Assembly (NCBI RefSeq): GCF_039655865.1
Contig: NZ_JBBYXL010000004.1
Location: forward strand, 62,001 to 126,000
DNA length: 64,000 nt
Reading direction: 5' to 3'
Source: Prosthecobacter sp. SYSU 5D2
Lineage (GTDB): Bacteria; Verrucomicrobiota; Verrucomicrobiia; Verrucomicrobiales; Verrucomicrobiaceae
Part shown: piece after piece, positions 19,422 through 28,530 of the stretch
Layout of the letters: every line of letters starts with the position of its first letter
Position numbering within the stretch: position 1 is the stretch's first letter
Program-made: the position numbers and the translations under genes
Notes under the pieces: generated by a model
What the model saw: the letters and a program-made list of their open reading frames with translations, nothing else
Database searches by the model: none
Told to the model about the DNA's origin: nothing

Positions 19422-19548
19422 GGATTGGCAGTCAGTGGCTGCGCACAAGCCGCCTCCAAGATGGCAAAAGAGCGCAGAGCCGCGAGTCTGCAAGGAGTAA
19501 CCACAAAGCCCCTTGTCCCCGCCCCCCGGCTGGTGGATGAATGTCCAC

Positions 19549-20769
19549 ATGAACGCATTCTTCAAAGACCTGGGCCGCACCGTTTTACAGCGCTGGAAAC
19601 AGGCGGACTTTTCATTGGAGAAGTTCCCGGAAATCGCCCGCAACGCGCTCGATGAAAAACCCCCGGCCCAGCATGTCAAACTGGCCGATTTCATGCGCGA
19701 ATTCCTCCTGGATGACGAGCAGCCCTTTCAGACCCAGTCCGGCTTCGGCCAGCCGGAGATCATCGCCTACGACCACCCGCGCTTTTACATCCAGCTCCTG
19801 TTCTGGCTGGATGGCACCACAGACATTCACCAGCATGAATTTTCCGGCGCCTTCCATGTCATGGCCGGCTCCAGCATTCATGCCCACTATCAGTTTGATC
19901 CCAAGCATACCATCACCCCGCATTTGCAGCTCGGTGACGTCCGCATGAAAAAGATCGAGCTGCTGGAGACCGGTAGCACCGTGCCCATCATCTCCGGGTC
20001 CAAGTGCATCCACTCGCTCTTCCATCTGGAGACTCCTTCCGTGACCGTCGTCGTCCGCACCCAGAACGATCCCGGCACCAGCCCGCAGTTTAACTTCCTG
20101 CCCCCGCACATCGCGCTGGATCCGCATCTCAACGACTTCCTCACCATGCGCCGCAAACAGTTGCTGGATGTCATGGAGCAGTCCGAAGACCCTGCCTATG
20201 CGGAACTCGTGCTCGCCATGATCCAGGAGCTCGACTTCGAGCGCGGCTTCTACGTCCTCCAGCACAGCATGGGACATATGGCCGATCTCGGCGAATGGGA
20301 CACCGTCCTCACCGCCTTTGAGACCAAACACGGTCTCGCCTCAGCCAGCATCGCCCCCACGCTGGAGCAGTGCGTGCATCGCGACAGCATCAAAAACATG
20401 CGCAGCCGCATCGCCGATCCTGAGCACCGTTTCTTCCTCGCCCTGCTCATGAACGTGGCCTCCAAAAGCGATGTGCTCACCCTCGTCGGCCAGCGGTTTC
20501 CTGAGGTCAAACCCGTCGAAACCCTCCTGCGCTGGGCCGAAGAACTGACCGATGTCTCCGAAGACGGCACCTCCATCCTGGACGCCACCTTCCCCGAGGT
20601 ATTGGAAACTCCCGCTGAAGAGCAGCCCGAAATCTTCCTGACCTCCTTGCGATACTTCTTGTTAGCCCCCAAAAAGGCTCCTGCCATCCTCAAATCCCTG
20701 TCTGCCGATGACCTGGATGAACTTCGCAAAAGCTTTGCCTTCTCCAGCTTGCGTGTCCTCGTTTCCTGA
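19549..20769 (+). CDS. Uncharacterised protein with cupin-like N-terminal region
   Basis: A 406-residue cytosolic protein; an ATG at 19537 is an alternative start. Residues 60-180 look like a cupin beta-barrel: YIQLLFWLDGTTDIHQHEF, SGAFHVMAGSSIHAHYQFD and a later CIHSLFHLETPSVTVVVRT. His residues are placed as for metal binding. Residues 190-406 are helical with Leu/Glu-rich segments and no known motif. The cupin part resembles cysteine dioxygenase-like proteins. The helical half is unassigned. It is divergent from the SAM-binding gene and is followed 24 bases later by a LURP-like gene. Confidence 0.7.
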   Translation: MNAFFKDLGRTVLQRWKQADFSLEKFPEIARNALDEKPPAQHVKLADFMREFLLDDEQPFQTQSGFGQPEIIAYDHPRFYIQLLFWLDGTTDIHQHEFSGAFHVMAGSSIHAHYQFDPKHTITPHLQLGDVRMKKIELLETGSTVPIISGSKCIHSLFHLETPSVTVVVRTQNDPGTSPQFNFLPPHIALDPHLNDFLTMRRKQLLDVMEQSEDPAYAELVLAMIQELDFERGFYVLQHSMGHMADLGEWDTVLTAFETKHGLASASIAPTLEQCVHRDSIKNMRSRIADPEHRFFLALLMNVASKSDVLTLVGQRFPEVKPVETLLRWAEELTDVSEDGTSILDATFPEVLETPAEEQPEIFLTSLRYFLLAPKKAPAILKSLSADDLDELRKSFAFSSLRVLVS

Positions 20770-20793
20770 ACTCATTCTCACCTCTCCCGTTGC

Positions 20794-21384
20794 ATGAACT
20801 ATCCCCTCACCTTCCGCTTCAAACTTGTTACCCTGGCCCCGCAGATTTATGTGGAGGATGCCTCGGGAAAACAGGTCTGTTATGTGAAGCAGAAGATGCT
20901 GCGCTTCCGTGAAAAGGTGGAGGTCTTCACCGACGAATCCCGCACCCAGCTCCTGGCCACGATCGAAGCCGACCGCATCATTGACTGGTCCGCCCGTTAT
21001 ACCTTCCGCGATGCCCAGGGCAATGAGATCGGTGCCGTGGGCAGACGCGGCATGAAGTCGCTCTGGCGGGCTCATTACGAGGTCTTCGCCCCGGGCTCCC
21101 GCGACATCTCATTCCTCATCCGTGAGGAAAACCCCGGTGCCAAGCTGATGGACGGCTTCGTGGACCAGATCCCCATCATTGGCATGTTCAGCGGCTACAT
21201 GTTCCATCCCCGCTACCTGGCCAGCCGTCTGGATGGCACCCCGGTCCTGAGGCTCACCAAGCAGAGCGCGTTTTGGGAAGGCCGCTTCGGCCTGGTCCAG
21301 GTGAATGCCGCCAGCGAAGGCGAGCACACCGCCCTCATGCTTTCCTTCCTCATGATGAACCTGCTGGAGCGCAAACGAGGCTAA
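20794..21384 (+). CDS. LURP-one-related / tubby C-like protein
   Basis: A 196-residue protein without signal peptide. The sequence alternates strands in the order seen in LURP-one-related proteins: MNYPLTFRFKLVTLAPQIYV, DASGKQVCYVKQKMLRFREK, then YTFRDAQGNEIGAVGRRGMK and a segment with hydrophobic residues near SFLIREENPGAKLMDGF. The family has a tubby-like barrel and may bind membranes or lipids. The assignment rests on the QKMLRFREKV and RDAQGNEIG patterns. It probably shares a transcript with the cupin-like gene. Confidence 0.65.
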   Translation: MNYPLTFRFKLVTLAPQIYVEDASGKQVCYVKQKMLRFREKVEVFTDESRTQLLATIEADRIIDWSARYTFRDAQGNEIGAVGRRGMKSLWRAHYEVFAPGSRDISFLIREENPGAKLMDGFVDQIPIIGMFSGYMFHPRYLASRLDGTPVLRLTKQSAFWEGRFGLVQVNAASEGEHTALMLSFLMMNLLERKRG

Positions 21385-21387
21385 TCT

Positions 21388-22089
21388 TCACAGCCGCCGC
21401 CGCATCAGCACGCCCCCCAGGGCGAGCAGACAAAACATGCCGCGTGAGGGCTCGGGCACAGAGGTGACGGAGATCGCGATGTTATCAATGTTGATGTTGC
21501 GGGCGGTATTGTTCAGGTTCTCAACAACGCGGATCTGGAATACATCACCCACATCCTCGGCAACGGCCTCATAGCTGACATTGAAGTTATGAAACGGATT
21601 GATGTCCGCACTTTCATCCGCCCCGGCCCGGGTCCCGCCCAATGCCGACGAAGTTACCATTACCCGGCCATCGGTGACATTGTACAACCCTACCGTGTAG
21701 TTTAGATTGGAACTGGAATAGGCATTGAAGGCTGCGCCATATAGATTGAAAAGATCGCCCTCATTGATGGTCGCCGCAAAGGTATAGGTCCAAAATTCAT
21801 TCCCCGGAGTGGCATCCTTCGTATCCAGGAAAAGCGAGCCATCCCCTTTCACGCCGTCACCGCCATAGACACCGGGACTAATGAGAAAGTTGTCCCAAGA
21901 ATTCACCGACCGGGACACGGTCCCGCCTTCAGCACCCGCTGCCCAGCCAGCGATGCTGTTGGCACCACTGGTCGTGCTGAAGTTACTGGAATAAAGGACC
22001 GTCACCGCACGGGCTGAGCCCTGGCTGAAGGCGGCCAGCAGGCAGAGAAAAAGGGCATGGCAGAGACTTGGAAAGGTACGTCGGTTCAC
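21388..22089 (-). CDS. PEP-CTERM secreted protein
   Basis: The 233-residue protein has a signal peptide (HALFLCLLAAFSQGSARA). The mature domain looks like a concanavalin/LamG-type sandwich (VLYSSNFSTTSGANSIAGW, NNTARNINIDNIAISV). The C terminus SVPEPSRGMFCLLALGG plus a run of Arg is a PEP-CTERM sorting signal. It should be processed by an exosortase, which is not encoded in this window. Its role is unknown; such proteins are commonly envelope or exopolysaccharide-associated. Confidence 0.85.
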   Translation of the reverse strand: MNRRTFPSLCHALFLCLLAAFSQGSARAVTVLYSSNFSTTSGANSIAGWAAGAEGGTVSRSVNSWDNFLISPGVYGGDGVKGDGSLFLDTKDATPGNEFWTYTFAATINEGDLFNLYGAAFNAYSSSNLNYTVGLYNVTDGRVMVTSSALGGTRAGADESADINPFHNFNVSYEAVAEDVGDVFQIRVVENLNNTARNINIDNIAISVTSVPEPSRGMFCLLALGGVLMRRRL

Positions 22090-22170
22090 GGCAGGCTTGG
22101 GGGGTTACCTCCAGCATTGTCCGCAGGTTGGGTGCCAACCTGTTGATAATCACCCGCCTAGCTGTACTGG

Positions 22171-23490
22171 TTAAGCCAGATCCAGCAGTCCGCCGTCACA
22201 AAGCTCCGCCTTGCCGAAGGTCTTGAGGCCGGTGTGCCCCATGGAATGGGCGACGGTCATCCAGAGCCGGTTGTGGGCGGCTTTGTCGAACTTCAGGGTG
22301 CGGCCCATCTTGAATCCGGCCCCGCCGCCGACCATGACGTAAGGGATGTTATCCAGGGTGTGGCTGTTGCCTTTGCCGAGTTCGTTGGTCCAAACAAGCA
22401 GGGTGTTGTCAAGCATGTTGCCATCGCCCGTGGGCTCAGGTGTTTCGCTGAGGCGTTTGGCCAGGTAGGCAAACTCTCCGGCAAACCATGTGTTGATCTT
22501 CATCAGCTTGGCGTAGCTGTCCTTGTTATCATCCGGATCGTGAGACAGGGAGTGGTGGCCTTCCTCAATGCCCAGCCAGCGCATCTGCGCCATGCCGACG
22601 GAGCGCATGTACTGCAGCGTGGCCACGCGGGCCATGTCATTGGCCAGACTATTGACCAGCAGGTCAATCTGCACCCGGCTGATCTCCGGCGTGTTGTCAT
22701 TCACCAGCTCGATGCTGGGGTCAATCTGTGGCACCGGATGCGCCAGCTTGCCCTGTTTGTCGGCATTTTCCAGGTCCTGCTCCAGACTGCGGACGAGGGT
22801 CATGTGCTGGTCCAGCAGGGCTTTGTCCCGGGCGCTGAGCTTGGAGGAAACACGCTTCAAATCATCCCGCACATCATCCAGGATGCTGACCAGGCTTTCC
22901 TTGTCCTTCATCTGGCCATACAGTTTGCCTAACATCTGATGCGGATCATCTACGGGGGCGATGGGCTGGTTGCCGCCGGCATAGCTCATGCGCGTCCAGG
23001 GGTCCGCCCGGTCCGGCACGGCCACGCCAAATTCCAGGGAACCAAAGCGCGTGCGGGTCTCCGCCCGGCTCTGAAGGAAATTTTTGATTTCCTGGTCAAT
23101 GGAGATGTTGCTGGCCCAGCCGGCCGGATTGCCACCACCGCCCATGATGTTGCCCTTCAGCAGCTCGTCACAGGTCAGCAGGCAGCTCATGCCGCGCATG
23201 TGGCTGTCGCCGTCGCCCCGCACCTTGTTGGCGATGCCGTGAAGAATGAGGGTCTTTTCCTTGAAGGCCTCCAGCGGTTTGAGGATGGATTTGAATTCAA
23301 AACCCGCCCCTTCCTGCTCCGGCCAGAATTCTCCCGGCACCGTGCCATTGGGGGAAAACATGATGATCAGCCGCTGCCGCTTCTGCGGAGCCGGAGCCCC
23401 GCTGATGCTGGGCAGCCCGGCCAGGAACGGCAGGGCCGTGGCAGAAATGCCGAGGTCACGGAGAAATTGGCGGCGGTTCAGGGCTTTCAT
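22171..23490 (-). CDS. DUF1552 family secreted protein
   Basis: The 439-residue protein starts with a twin-arginine-type leader (LNRRQFLRDLGISATALPFL). The mature part has the DUF1552 hallmarks: LIIMFSPNGTVPGEFWPE, SHMRGMSCLLTCDEL, an alkaline-phosphatase-like segment LVWTNELGKGNSHTLDNIPY and the ending HSMGHTGLKTFGKAELCDGGL. In PVC bacteria this protein is normally encoded directly beside a DUF1592/DUF1588 cytochrome, and the pair is thought to work together in the periplasm. Here the partner lies upstream but a toxin-antitoxin pair sits between them. Confidence 0.9.
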   Translation of the reverse strand: MKALNRRQFLRDLGISATALPFLAGLPSISGAPAPQKRQRLIIMFSPNGTVPGEFWPEQEGAGFEFKSILKPLEAFKEKTLILHGIANKVRGDGDSHMRGMSCLLTCDELLKGNIMGGGGNPAGWASNISIDQEIKNFLQSRAETRTRFGSLEFGVAVPDRADPWTRMSYAGGNQPIAPVDDPHQMLGKLYGQMKDKESLVSILDDVRDDLKRVSSKLSARDKALLDQHMTLVRSLEQDLENADKQGKLAHPVPQIDPSIELVNDNTPEISRVQIDLLVNSLANDMARVATLQYMRSVGMAQMRWLGIEEGHHSLSHDPDDNKDSYAKLMKINTWFAGEFAYLAKRLSETPEPTGDGNMLDNTLLVWTNELGKGNSHTLDNIPYVMVGGGAGFKMGRTLKFDKAAHNRLWMTVAHSMGHTGLKTFGKAELCDGGLLDLA

Positions 23491-23552
23491 GAGAGGGGAG
23501 GACAGAGAGGGCTACGTTGCAGATCACCGGCTCTTGCCTGGATTTTATTCTT

Positions 23553-23825
23553 TCATCGGCGTTTCAAGAGAAGATCATACTCCGCGTGTGAGCCAATCCA
23601 CACCCACTCGACCCCTCCGTCCGCAACCTTCCAGCCGATGGCCCGATAGTGGTCCCCCACCCGAACGGAAAAGCGATGCCCGCTGCCAGCCAGCCTCTTG
23701 AAATGCAGTGAAGGATGCTGCGGATCTTCTGCCCAAAGGCGATAGTTCTTTTCCGCCAAGGCTTGAACATCGGCTGGCAGGGCATTCAATAATTGCCAAA
23801 ACCGGGGCGTTGCAGTGGACTTCAT
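23553..23825 (-). CDS. RelE/ParE-like toxin
   Basis: A 90-residue protein from the ATG at 23825. The sequence fits the RelE/ParE fold: helical start (FWQLLNALPADVQALAEKNY), then HFKRLAGSGHRFSVRVGDHYRAIGW and WIGSHAEYDLLLKR. The RVGDHYRAIG stretch is the family core, found in mRNA interferases and gyrase-targeting ParE proteins. The start overlaps the antitoxin stop (ATGA), the normal order of antitoxin then toxin. Target and activity cannot be told from sequence. Confidence 0.85.
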   Translation of the reverse strand: MKSTATPRFWQLLNALPADVQALAEKNYRLWAEDPQHPSLHFKRLAGSGHRFSVRVGDHYRAIGWKVADGGVEWVWIGSHAEYDLLLKRR

Positions 23826-24034
23826 GCCTGTACCGGCCAGGGGACCGTTTTTCCTGAAGTACGCGCAGCTTGTGCCTCCTCGAAAAGAAAGTCCAGATTT
23901 CCAGCCTCGGCATCCACCGCCATTTGTTCTTCCCAAGTTTTGGAACGCTCTTGGTCAAACCACTCGGCCAGCTTCCAAAAATCTTCTTTGGGAAGGCCTT
24001 GAATAGCAGATTCGATTTCGACCACAGTACTCAT
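23822..24034 (-). CDS. Putative antitoxin of a RelE/ParE-type pair
   Basis: A 70-residue acidic protein from the ATG at 24034: helical VVEIESAIQGLPKEDFWKLA and a C-terminal region rich in Ala and Glu. It shows no clear ribbon-helix-helix signature, but size, order and the four-base overlap with the toxin identify it as the antitoxin. The genes lie between the DUF1592 and DUF1552 genes on the same strand. Confidence 0.8.
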   Translation of the reverse strand: MSTVVEIESAIQGLPKEDFWKLAEWFDQERSKTWEEQMAVDAEAGNLDFLFEEAQAARTSGKTVPWPVQA

Positions 24035-24096
24035 TCGACAAGATAACTGATACGCTGGCAGTTCGCAATTAGACATTGGCCAGGGCAATGGCTGGC

Positions 24097-26550
24097 TTAC
24101 TTCATTCCATCCAACGCCGCGATGAGGGAGATTTCGACGAGGAGGATTTGGATGTTGCAGCCGCTGGCGGCGAAGCTGCGCTGGAGGCGGTCCAGGACGT
24201 CGGGACCGTAGGCAGGGATCTGCTGCTTGACGGTGTGGTTGAACAGATGGCGGATGAAGGCGCGGTGGCCGGCGGGATTATCGGCGACGTAATTGACGAT
24301 GTCACGGGGGCCGGTGAGGTGGATCTTCTGGCCTTCTTCGGTGGCGAAATCGCTAACGGGATTAACAGGCTTTTTGTTATCCTGGGTGCGCCAGCGGCCG
24401 ATGGCATCAAAGTTTTCCAGGCTGAAACCCAGGGGATTGATGGTGGAATGGCAGGACATGCAGGACTGGTTGCGGGTCAGCTCGGTGATCTTTTCACGCA
24501 TGGTCAGGCTGGGGTTGAAGTGGCTCTCATCAAAGCTCACGGCCATGGGCGGCGACTTCAGCGACAGGCCGACGATGTTGCGCGTGAGGAAGACGCCGCG
24601 ATGGATGGGGGAGGTCTGCTTGCTGTAGGCCAGGGAGGAAAGCAGGTAAGGGTGGGTGACGACACCGGCACGCTGTTTGGAATCAAAGGCGACGCGCTGG
24701 AACTCCGGGCCTTCGACTTTTTTGCCGTAAAATTTGGCCAGCCGGTCATTGAGCAGGAGGTAATCGGCCTGGAGCAGCTCGCGGTAATCGGACTTTTCAC
24801 TCCACACCACCTGGTCAATAAACTGTAGCAGTGAGCGGCGGAGGTCGGCCAGTACTTCCGTGTTAAAACCGGGGAATGCCTTGGGGTCTTTGGAGGTGTT
24901 TTCGGCGTGCTCCAGCTCCAGCCAGTGATGGAAAAAGCCATGCAGCTTGGCCTTGGTGCGGGAATCGCTGATCATCCGGTATGCCTGGGCTTTCACCTGC
25001 TCAGGTGTGTGCAGCTTTCTCTCAGCGGCGGCCTGGGTGAGCTTTTTATCTGGGATGGAATCCCACAACGCCAGGGCCAGCCGGGAGGCGACATCATAGT
25101 CATCAGGCTGGTCGTTTTCACGGAGGTCCGGGTAGAGAAAACGGGGGGATTTAAGGGTGAAAAGGGCCACGCGTTTGGCCGCCTGCTCGGGGCTTTTGGC
25201 GGTCTTGAAATGGCTTTCTACATAGAGGTCCTTTTGCTCATCACTCAGCGGACGGCGAAAGGCGGTTTCGGCAAAGGCGAGGGCAAATTTCTTCAGTTTT
25301 TCCGGGCGGTCTTCGGCCCCGGGTTTGGTCCCGGCCAGGCGGTCCAGATTGGTTTCCACATACTCGGCGGTGGCGATGGCTGCCTCGGTGGTGGCCTGGT
25401 CCCAGGCCTTGCTGATGCTGGACCCGCGCTCATAGCCCACGCTGCGGTCATCCGCCGGGAAATTGGTGCTGATGATCATAAGCGGGTTCGGCCGGTCCTG
25501 GCGGAGCGCGTGTTGGGGGATGATTTCCAGAACGCCATGCGGCGGTTTCCACCAGAGTTCCACGGAGGCGGAGGCCTCTTTGAATTTAAAGTGCTCCAAA
25601 ATCAGGCGATAGGCGCGGCCACCGACGAGATAGATGCTTTGCTTTTCCTCCCTGACCTCCGGCCCGCTGCTGACCCAGCCGTCAATGAGGGCCTTTTGAT
25701 CGTCATTGATCCACAGGCGGACGCCGTTCTCACTCTTGATGATGAATTCATAAACTCCGGTTTCTTCGGCGAAGACGCTGCCGTCCCAGCGGTTGTTAAA
25801 CTGCTCTGGCACCATCTTCTCCTTGTCCGGGCTGTCTGCGCCGAAGTGGAAGGCGATGCGGCTGTCCACCCGTTCAAGCCGGTAGGCTTTGCGGTCCTTC
25901 AGGCGCTTCTCCTCCCGTTCGCGTTTTTCTCTCGCCCGTTTGTCCCTGGCTTTGCGCAGGCTGGCCTCCGCCGCCTCGATGAGTTTTTTCTCCGCTTTGG
26001 TCGCTTTCAGCTCTTGAAGCTTCTCTTCTTCAGGAAGTTTTTCATCGGGCTTTGCCGCCTCAGGCGGCTGCGGTTCGAAACCCCGGTAGAGAGCTTTGAT
26101 CCCCGTCTCCTTGCCATAAGGACGGTCAAAACCAGCCCCCATGCGGAAACGGCCAACGAGGTCCATCACACTGGTGCGGTATTGAGGGATGGTGAGGCGG
26201 GTGAGGTCCTTGGCGGGCGGATTGATCCGGGCCTGGGCTTCCTGGGAGTAAAAGGCGTCATAAATATACGCTGCCACCTGCCGGGCATCCTCACCGGTGC
26301 ACAGGTCCGGGTCCTCTTCAGGCATGGTGCGGTCAATCTTCCGGGCCAGGGCTTCTAGCGTACGCTCACCGATGAGGGGCTCCTCGTATTCGCCTTTCAC
26401 CCCCTGGCCCCGGTCGCCATGACATTCCAGGCACTGCTTTTCATAAATAATCTGTCCTGGGTGCGGTGCGGCGGGCGCAGCGCGGAGGGCCGGGATCGAA
26501 AAGAGACAGGCCGATAAAAAGAGCTGGAAGGTGTAAGGAGAGCGGGGCAT
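24097..26550 (-). CDS. PVC-type cytochrome with DUF1587/1592/1588/1585 and PA14 domains
   Basis: From the ATG at 26550 the protein has 817 residues with a signal peptide (FLSACLFSIPALRAAPAA). A cytochrome c motif CLECH lies near residue 45. A DUF1587-like region (LTRLTIPQYRTSVMDLVGRF) follows. A Lys/Glu-rich coiled linker comes near residue 200. A PA14 domain follows (AETGVYEFIIKSENGVRLW). Then come the DUF1595/1592/1588/1585 blocks, including DVASRLALALWDSIPDKKL and CMSCHSTINPLGFSLENFD with a second heme-type motif. This family is usually paired with DUF1552 proteins and is presumed to act in periplasmic electron transfer. Confidence 0.9.
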   Translation of the reverse strand: MPRSPYTFQLFLSACLFSIPALRAAPAAPHPGQIIYEKQCLECHGDRGQGVKGEYEEPLIGERTLEALARKIDRTMPEEDPDLCTGEDARQVAAYIYDAFYSQEAQARINPPAKDLTRLTIPQYRTSVMDLVGRFRMGAGFDRPYGKETGIKALYRGFEPQPPEAAKPDEKLPEEEKLQELKATKAEKKLIEAAEASLRKARDKRAREKREREEKRLKDRKAYRLERVDSRIAFHFGADSPDKEKMVPEQFNNRWDGSVFAEETGVYEFIIKSENGVRLWINDDQKALIDGWVSSGPEVREEKQSIYLVGGRAYRLILEHFKFKEASASVELWWKPPHGVLEIIPQHALRQDRPNPLMIISTNFPADDRSVGYERGSSISKAWDQATTEAAIATAEYVETNLDRLAGTKPGAEDRPEKLKKFALAFAETAFRRPLSDEQKDLYVESHFKTAKSPEQAAKRVALFTLKSPRFLYPDLRENDQPDDYDVASRLALALWDSIPDKKLTQAAAERKLHTPEQVKAQAYRMISDSRTKAKLHGFFHHWLELEHAENTSKDPKAFPGFNTEVLADLRRSLLQFIDQVVWSEKSDYRELLQADYLLLNDRLAKFYGKKVEGPEFQRVAFDSKQRAGVVTHPYLLSSLAYSKQTSPIHRGVFLTRNIVGLSLKSPPMAVSFDESHFNPSLTMREKITELTRNQSCMSCHSTINPLGFSLENFDAIGRWRTQDNKKPVNPVSDFATEEGQKIHLTGPRDIVNYVADNPAGHRAFIRHLFNHTVKQQIPAYGPDVLDRLQRSFAASGCNIQILLVEISLIAALDGMK

Positions 26551-26705
26551 GGGGGGCAACGAAGCACAAGTGGCGTTTTCCAGCCTGTGAGCAGGATACG
26601 GATAAGGAACCGTGACCCATTCAAAATAAGGCACGCATTGGCATTTATCATCCTGGGATTTGAGTTCTTATCTCCCAGTCGCCCGGGCCACGATCCGCGC
26701 GACCG

Positions 26706-26861
26706 TCATTCATCGCCTGTGCAGCAGGAGCCTTTGGCGGTGTAACAATCGTCGCAAATGAACTGGCCGGCGTAAAGGTGGGCATCGGGCTGACCGCAGA
26801 AGGCGCAACCCGAGGGGGGAGAAGCTGGCGGGGATGACTGGGGTATGAGCAGGGGGTTCAT
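26706..26861 (-). CDS. Small zinc-ribbon protein
   Basis: A 51-residue protein. Its last 35 residues contain CAFCGQPDAHLYAGQFICDD, CYTAKG and a final CC, giving two Cys-x-x-Cys pairs plus a Cys-Cys end. The zinc-binding pattern resembles small uncharacterised zinc-ribbon proteins. An upstream in-frame extension is possible but lacks character. A second small Cys-rich gene sits at 60.3 kb. Confidence 0.6.
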   Translation of the reverse strand: MNPLLIPQSSPPASPPSGCAFCGQPDAHLYAGQFICDDCYTAKGSCCTGDE

Positions 26862-26947
26862 ACAGGATTTACAAAATGGCAGGATTCGCAGATTTAGCCT
26901 CATACCTTCAGGGCTGCCGGGGCGATCGTCATGACCTTTTTTTCGGA

Positions 26948-28330
26948 TCACGGGACCACATAGGCGAAACGGTAAAAGCGGGTGCCGGTGAGACTGACGC
27001 TGTGCTGCAGGAGGCCGGAGCTGTCTGCGGTGAGGGTAGTGACCACCTGGTTCCAGTCCGCGAGATCGGTGGAGGCCTGGAGCTGGTAAGAGAGTCCGGG
27101 CACGGCCTGGCAGCTCACGATGGCGTTTGCAGCAGCGCTTTTTTTAATGACCACCTGGGTGGGAGGAAAGACGATGAGCGCAAGCCGGCCTTCTTCATCA
27201 AAGGGGTCTGACCAGCGCGTATCGGTATAGACGGAGCTGCCGGTCAGAGTTTGCAAAAAGGCGACGAGGGCGTCTTTCTGCGGCTGGGTAAGGCCGAGGG
27301 ACTGCGTGCCTGCAGGAGGCGGACGGCGCAGGCGCTGGTCCAGGTTGTCGTTGTCACCGGGGATCAGATTGTAGTGGTCAATGACCTGGGCCAGCGTCGT
27401 GAGGCTGCCGTCATGCATGAAAGGTCCGTTGGAGGAACCGCCGGGGCCGACAAGGTCGCGCAGGGTGGGCGAGCGGGTGTTGGTGAGGTCTGTGCCGCCG
27501 CCGATCCGGGTGATGACGCCGTTGTTGCGGCTGGCGGGATCAATGTCAAACTCCCCCGGGCGGTGACATCCGGCACATCCTGCCCCGCCATTGTTGGGTG
27601 CCGCGAGAAATAGCTGCTTGCCGGTATTTTCCTGAGGGGTGAAATTGGGGAAGGCTGTGTTCACATTGGCCACCTGGGCGCGGCCTTCATCAAAGCGGGA
27701 GTCGAAGGACTGGATGCTGCGGATGAACTGGGCCAGTGCGCGCTGGATGCGGGCTTCCGTCACGGCGGGATCTCCGAAAGTCATGGCAAACAGTACGCGG
27801 TATTCATCAATGGCGGCCAGTTTAACCAAAAGTTGCGAAAAGGACGGATCGCCTTCACTGCCACTGAAACCCATCTCGGCATGGTCGCGGATGGGCTGGG
27901 TGGTCTGGTTTTCCAGGGTGGTGGCACGCTCATCCCAGAAAAAGCGCACCTCCTGGGCGAAGCGGCTGTTGATGAGGCGCATGGAATGGCGGCCTGTGGT
28001 CCCGTTTACCCCCGTACTGGCCGTGGCGGTATCGCTGAAAGCATGGGCCTGCTGATGGCAGGAGGCGCAGGAGATGGTGTCATTCCGCGACAGCCGCTTA
28101 TCATAAAACAAAACCCGGCCGAGGGTTGCACCGAGGTCGGTGATGGCATTGCCCGCTGTGGTGTTGTTGCGGGTGATGTAGGCGGGCACGTCCTGGCTGG
28201 CGTAATTGGCCAGATTTGTCAGGTCAATGATCCCATCCCCTGCCCTGGCGGAGGCGGGCACACCCAGCAACAGAGTACTTAAGACGGCATAAGCAAGCAC
28301 CTTCATAGAATAGAGGGCCGTTTTTCTCAT
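26948..28330 (-). CDS. MauG/CcpA-type di-heme cytochrome c peroxidase
   Basis: From the ATG at 28330 the protein has 460 residues. A GGAGG at 28340-28344 stands at good spacing and decides this start. A signal peptide is followed by two heme motifs, CASCHQQAHAFSD and CAGCHRPGEFD, with LGRVLFYDKRLSRNDTISC between signal and first heme. The RHSMRLINSRFAQEVRFFWD segment is typical of MauG-like peroxidases. The last 70 residues (VPGLSYQLQASTDLADWNQV) form the short beta domain common on exported Verrucomicrobia proteins. It reduces hydrogen peroxide or modifies a partner in the periplasm. Confidence 0.9.
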   Translation of the reverse strand: MRKTALYSMKVLAYAVLSTLLLGVPASARAGDGIIDLTNLANYASQDVPAYITRNNTTAGNAITDLGATLGRVLFYDKRLSRNDTISCASCHQQAHAFSDTATASTGVNGTTGRHSMRLINSRFAQEVRFFWDERATTLENQTTQPIRDHAEMGFSGSEGDPSFSQLLVKLAAIDEYRVLFAMTFGDPAVTEARIQRALAQFIRSIQSFDSRFDEGRAQVANVNTAFPNFTPQENTGKQLFLAAPNNGGAGCAGCHRPGEFDIDPASRNNGVITRIGGGTDLTNTRSPTLRDLVGPGGSSNGPFMHDGSLTTLAQVIDHYNLIPGDNDNLDQRLRRPPPAGTQSLGLTQPQKDALVAFLQTLTGSSVYTDTRWSDPFDEEGRLALIVFPPTQVVIKKSAAANAIVSCQAVPGLSYQLQASTDLADWNQVVTTLTADSSGLLQHSVSLTGTRFYRFAYVVP

Positions 28331-28530
28331 GAGACGAATCCTCCGGCAATGAGCTTTACGATGGCTTAACAAAACTCATTTTCGGCTGGTTCTCGTGGAG
28401 GCGGGCCAAAAGCCCGGATTCGGCTCCTTTCCCTTCCCTCACATCCACTCTGGACAAGGCTCCGTGTCTGTGAAATCATCTTTTACTTTGGCAGTCCTTT
28501 GTTGTCAGAAAAGAATGATTCAATTCCACC

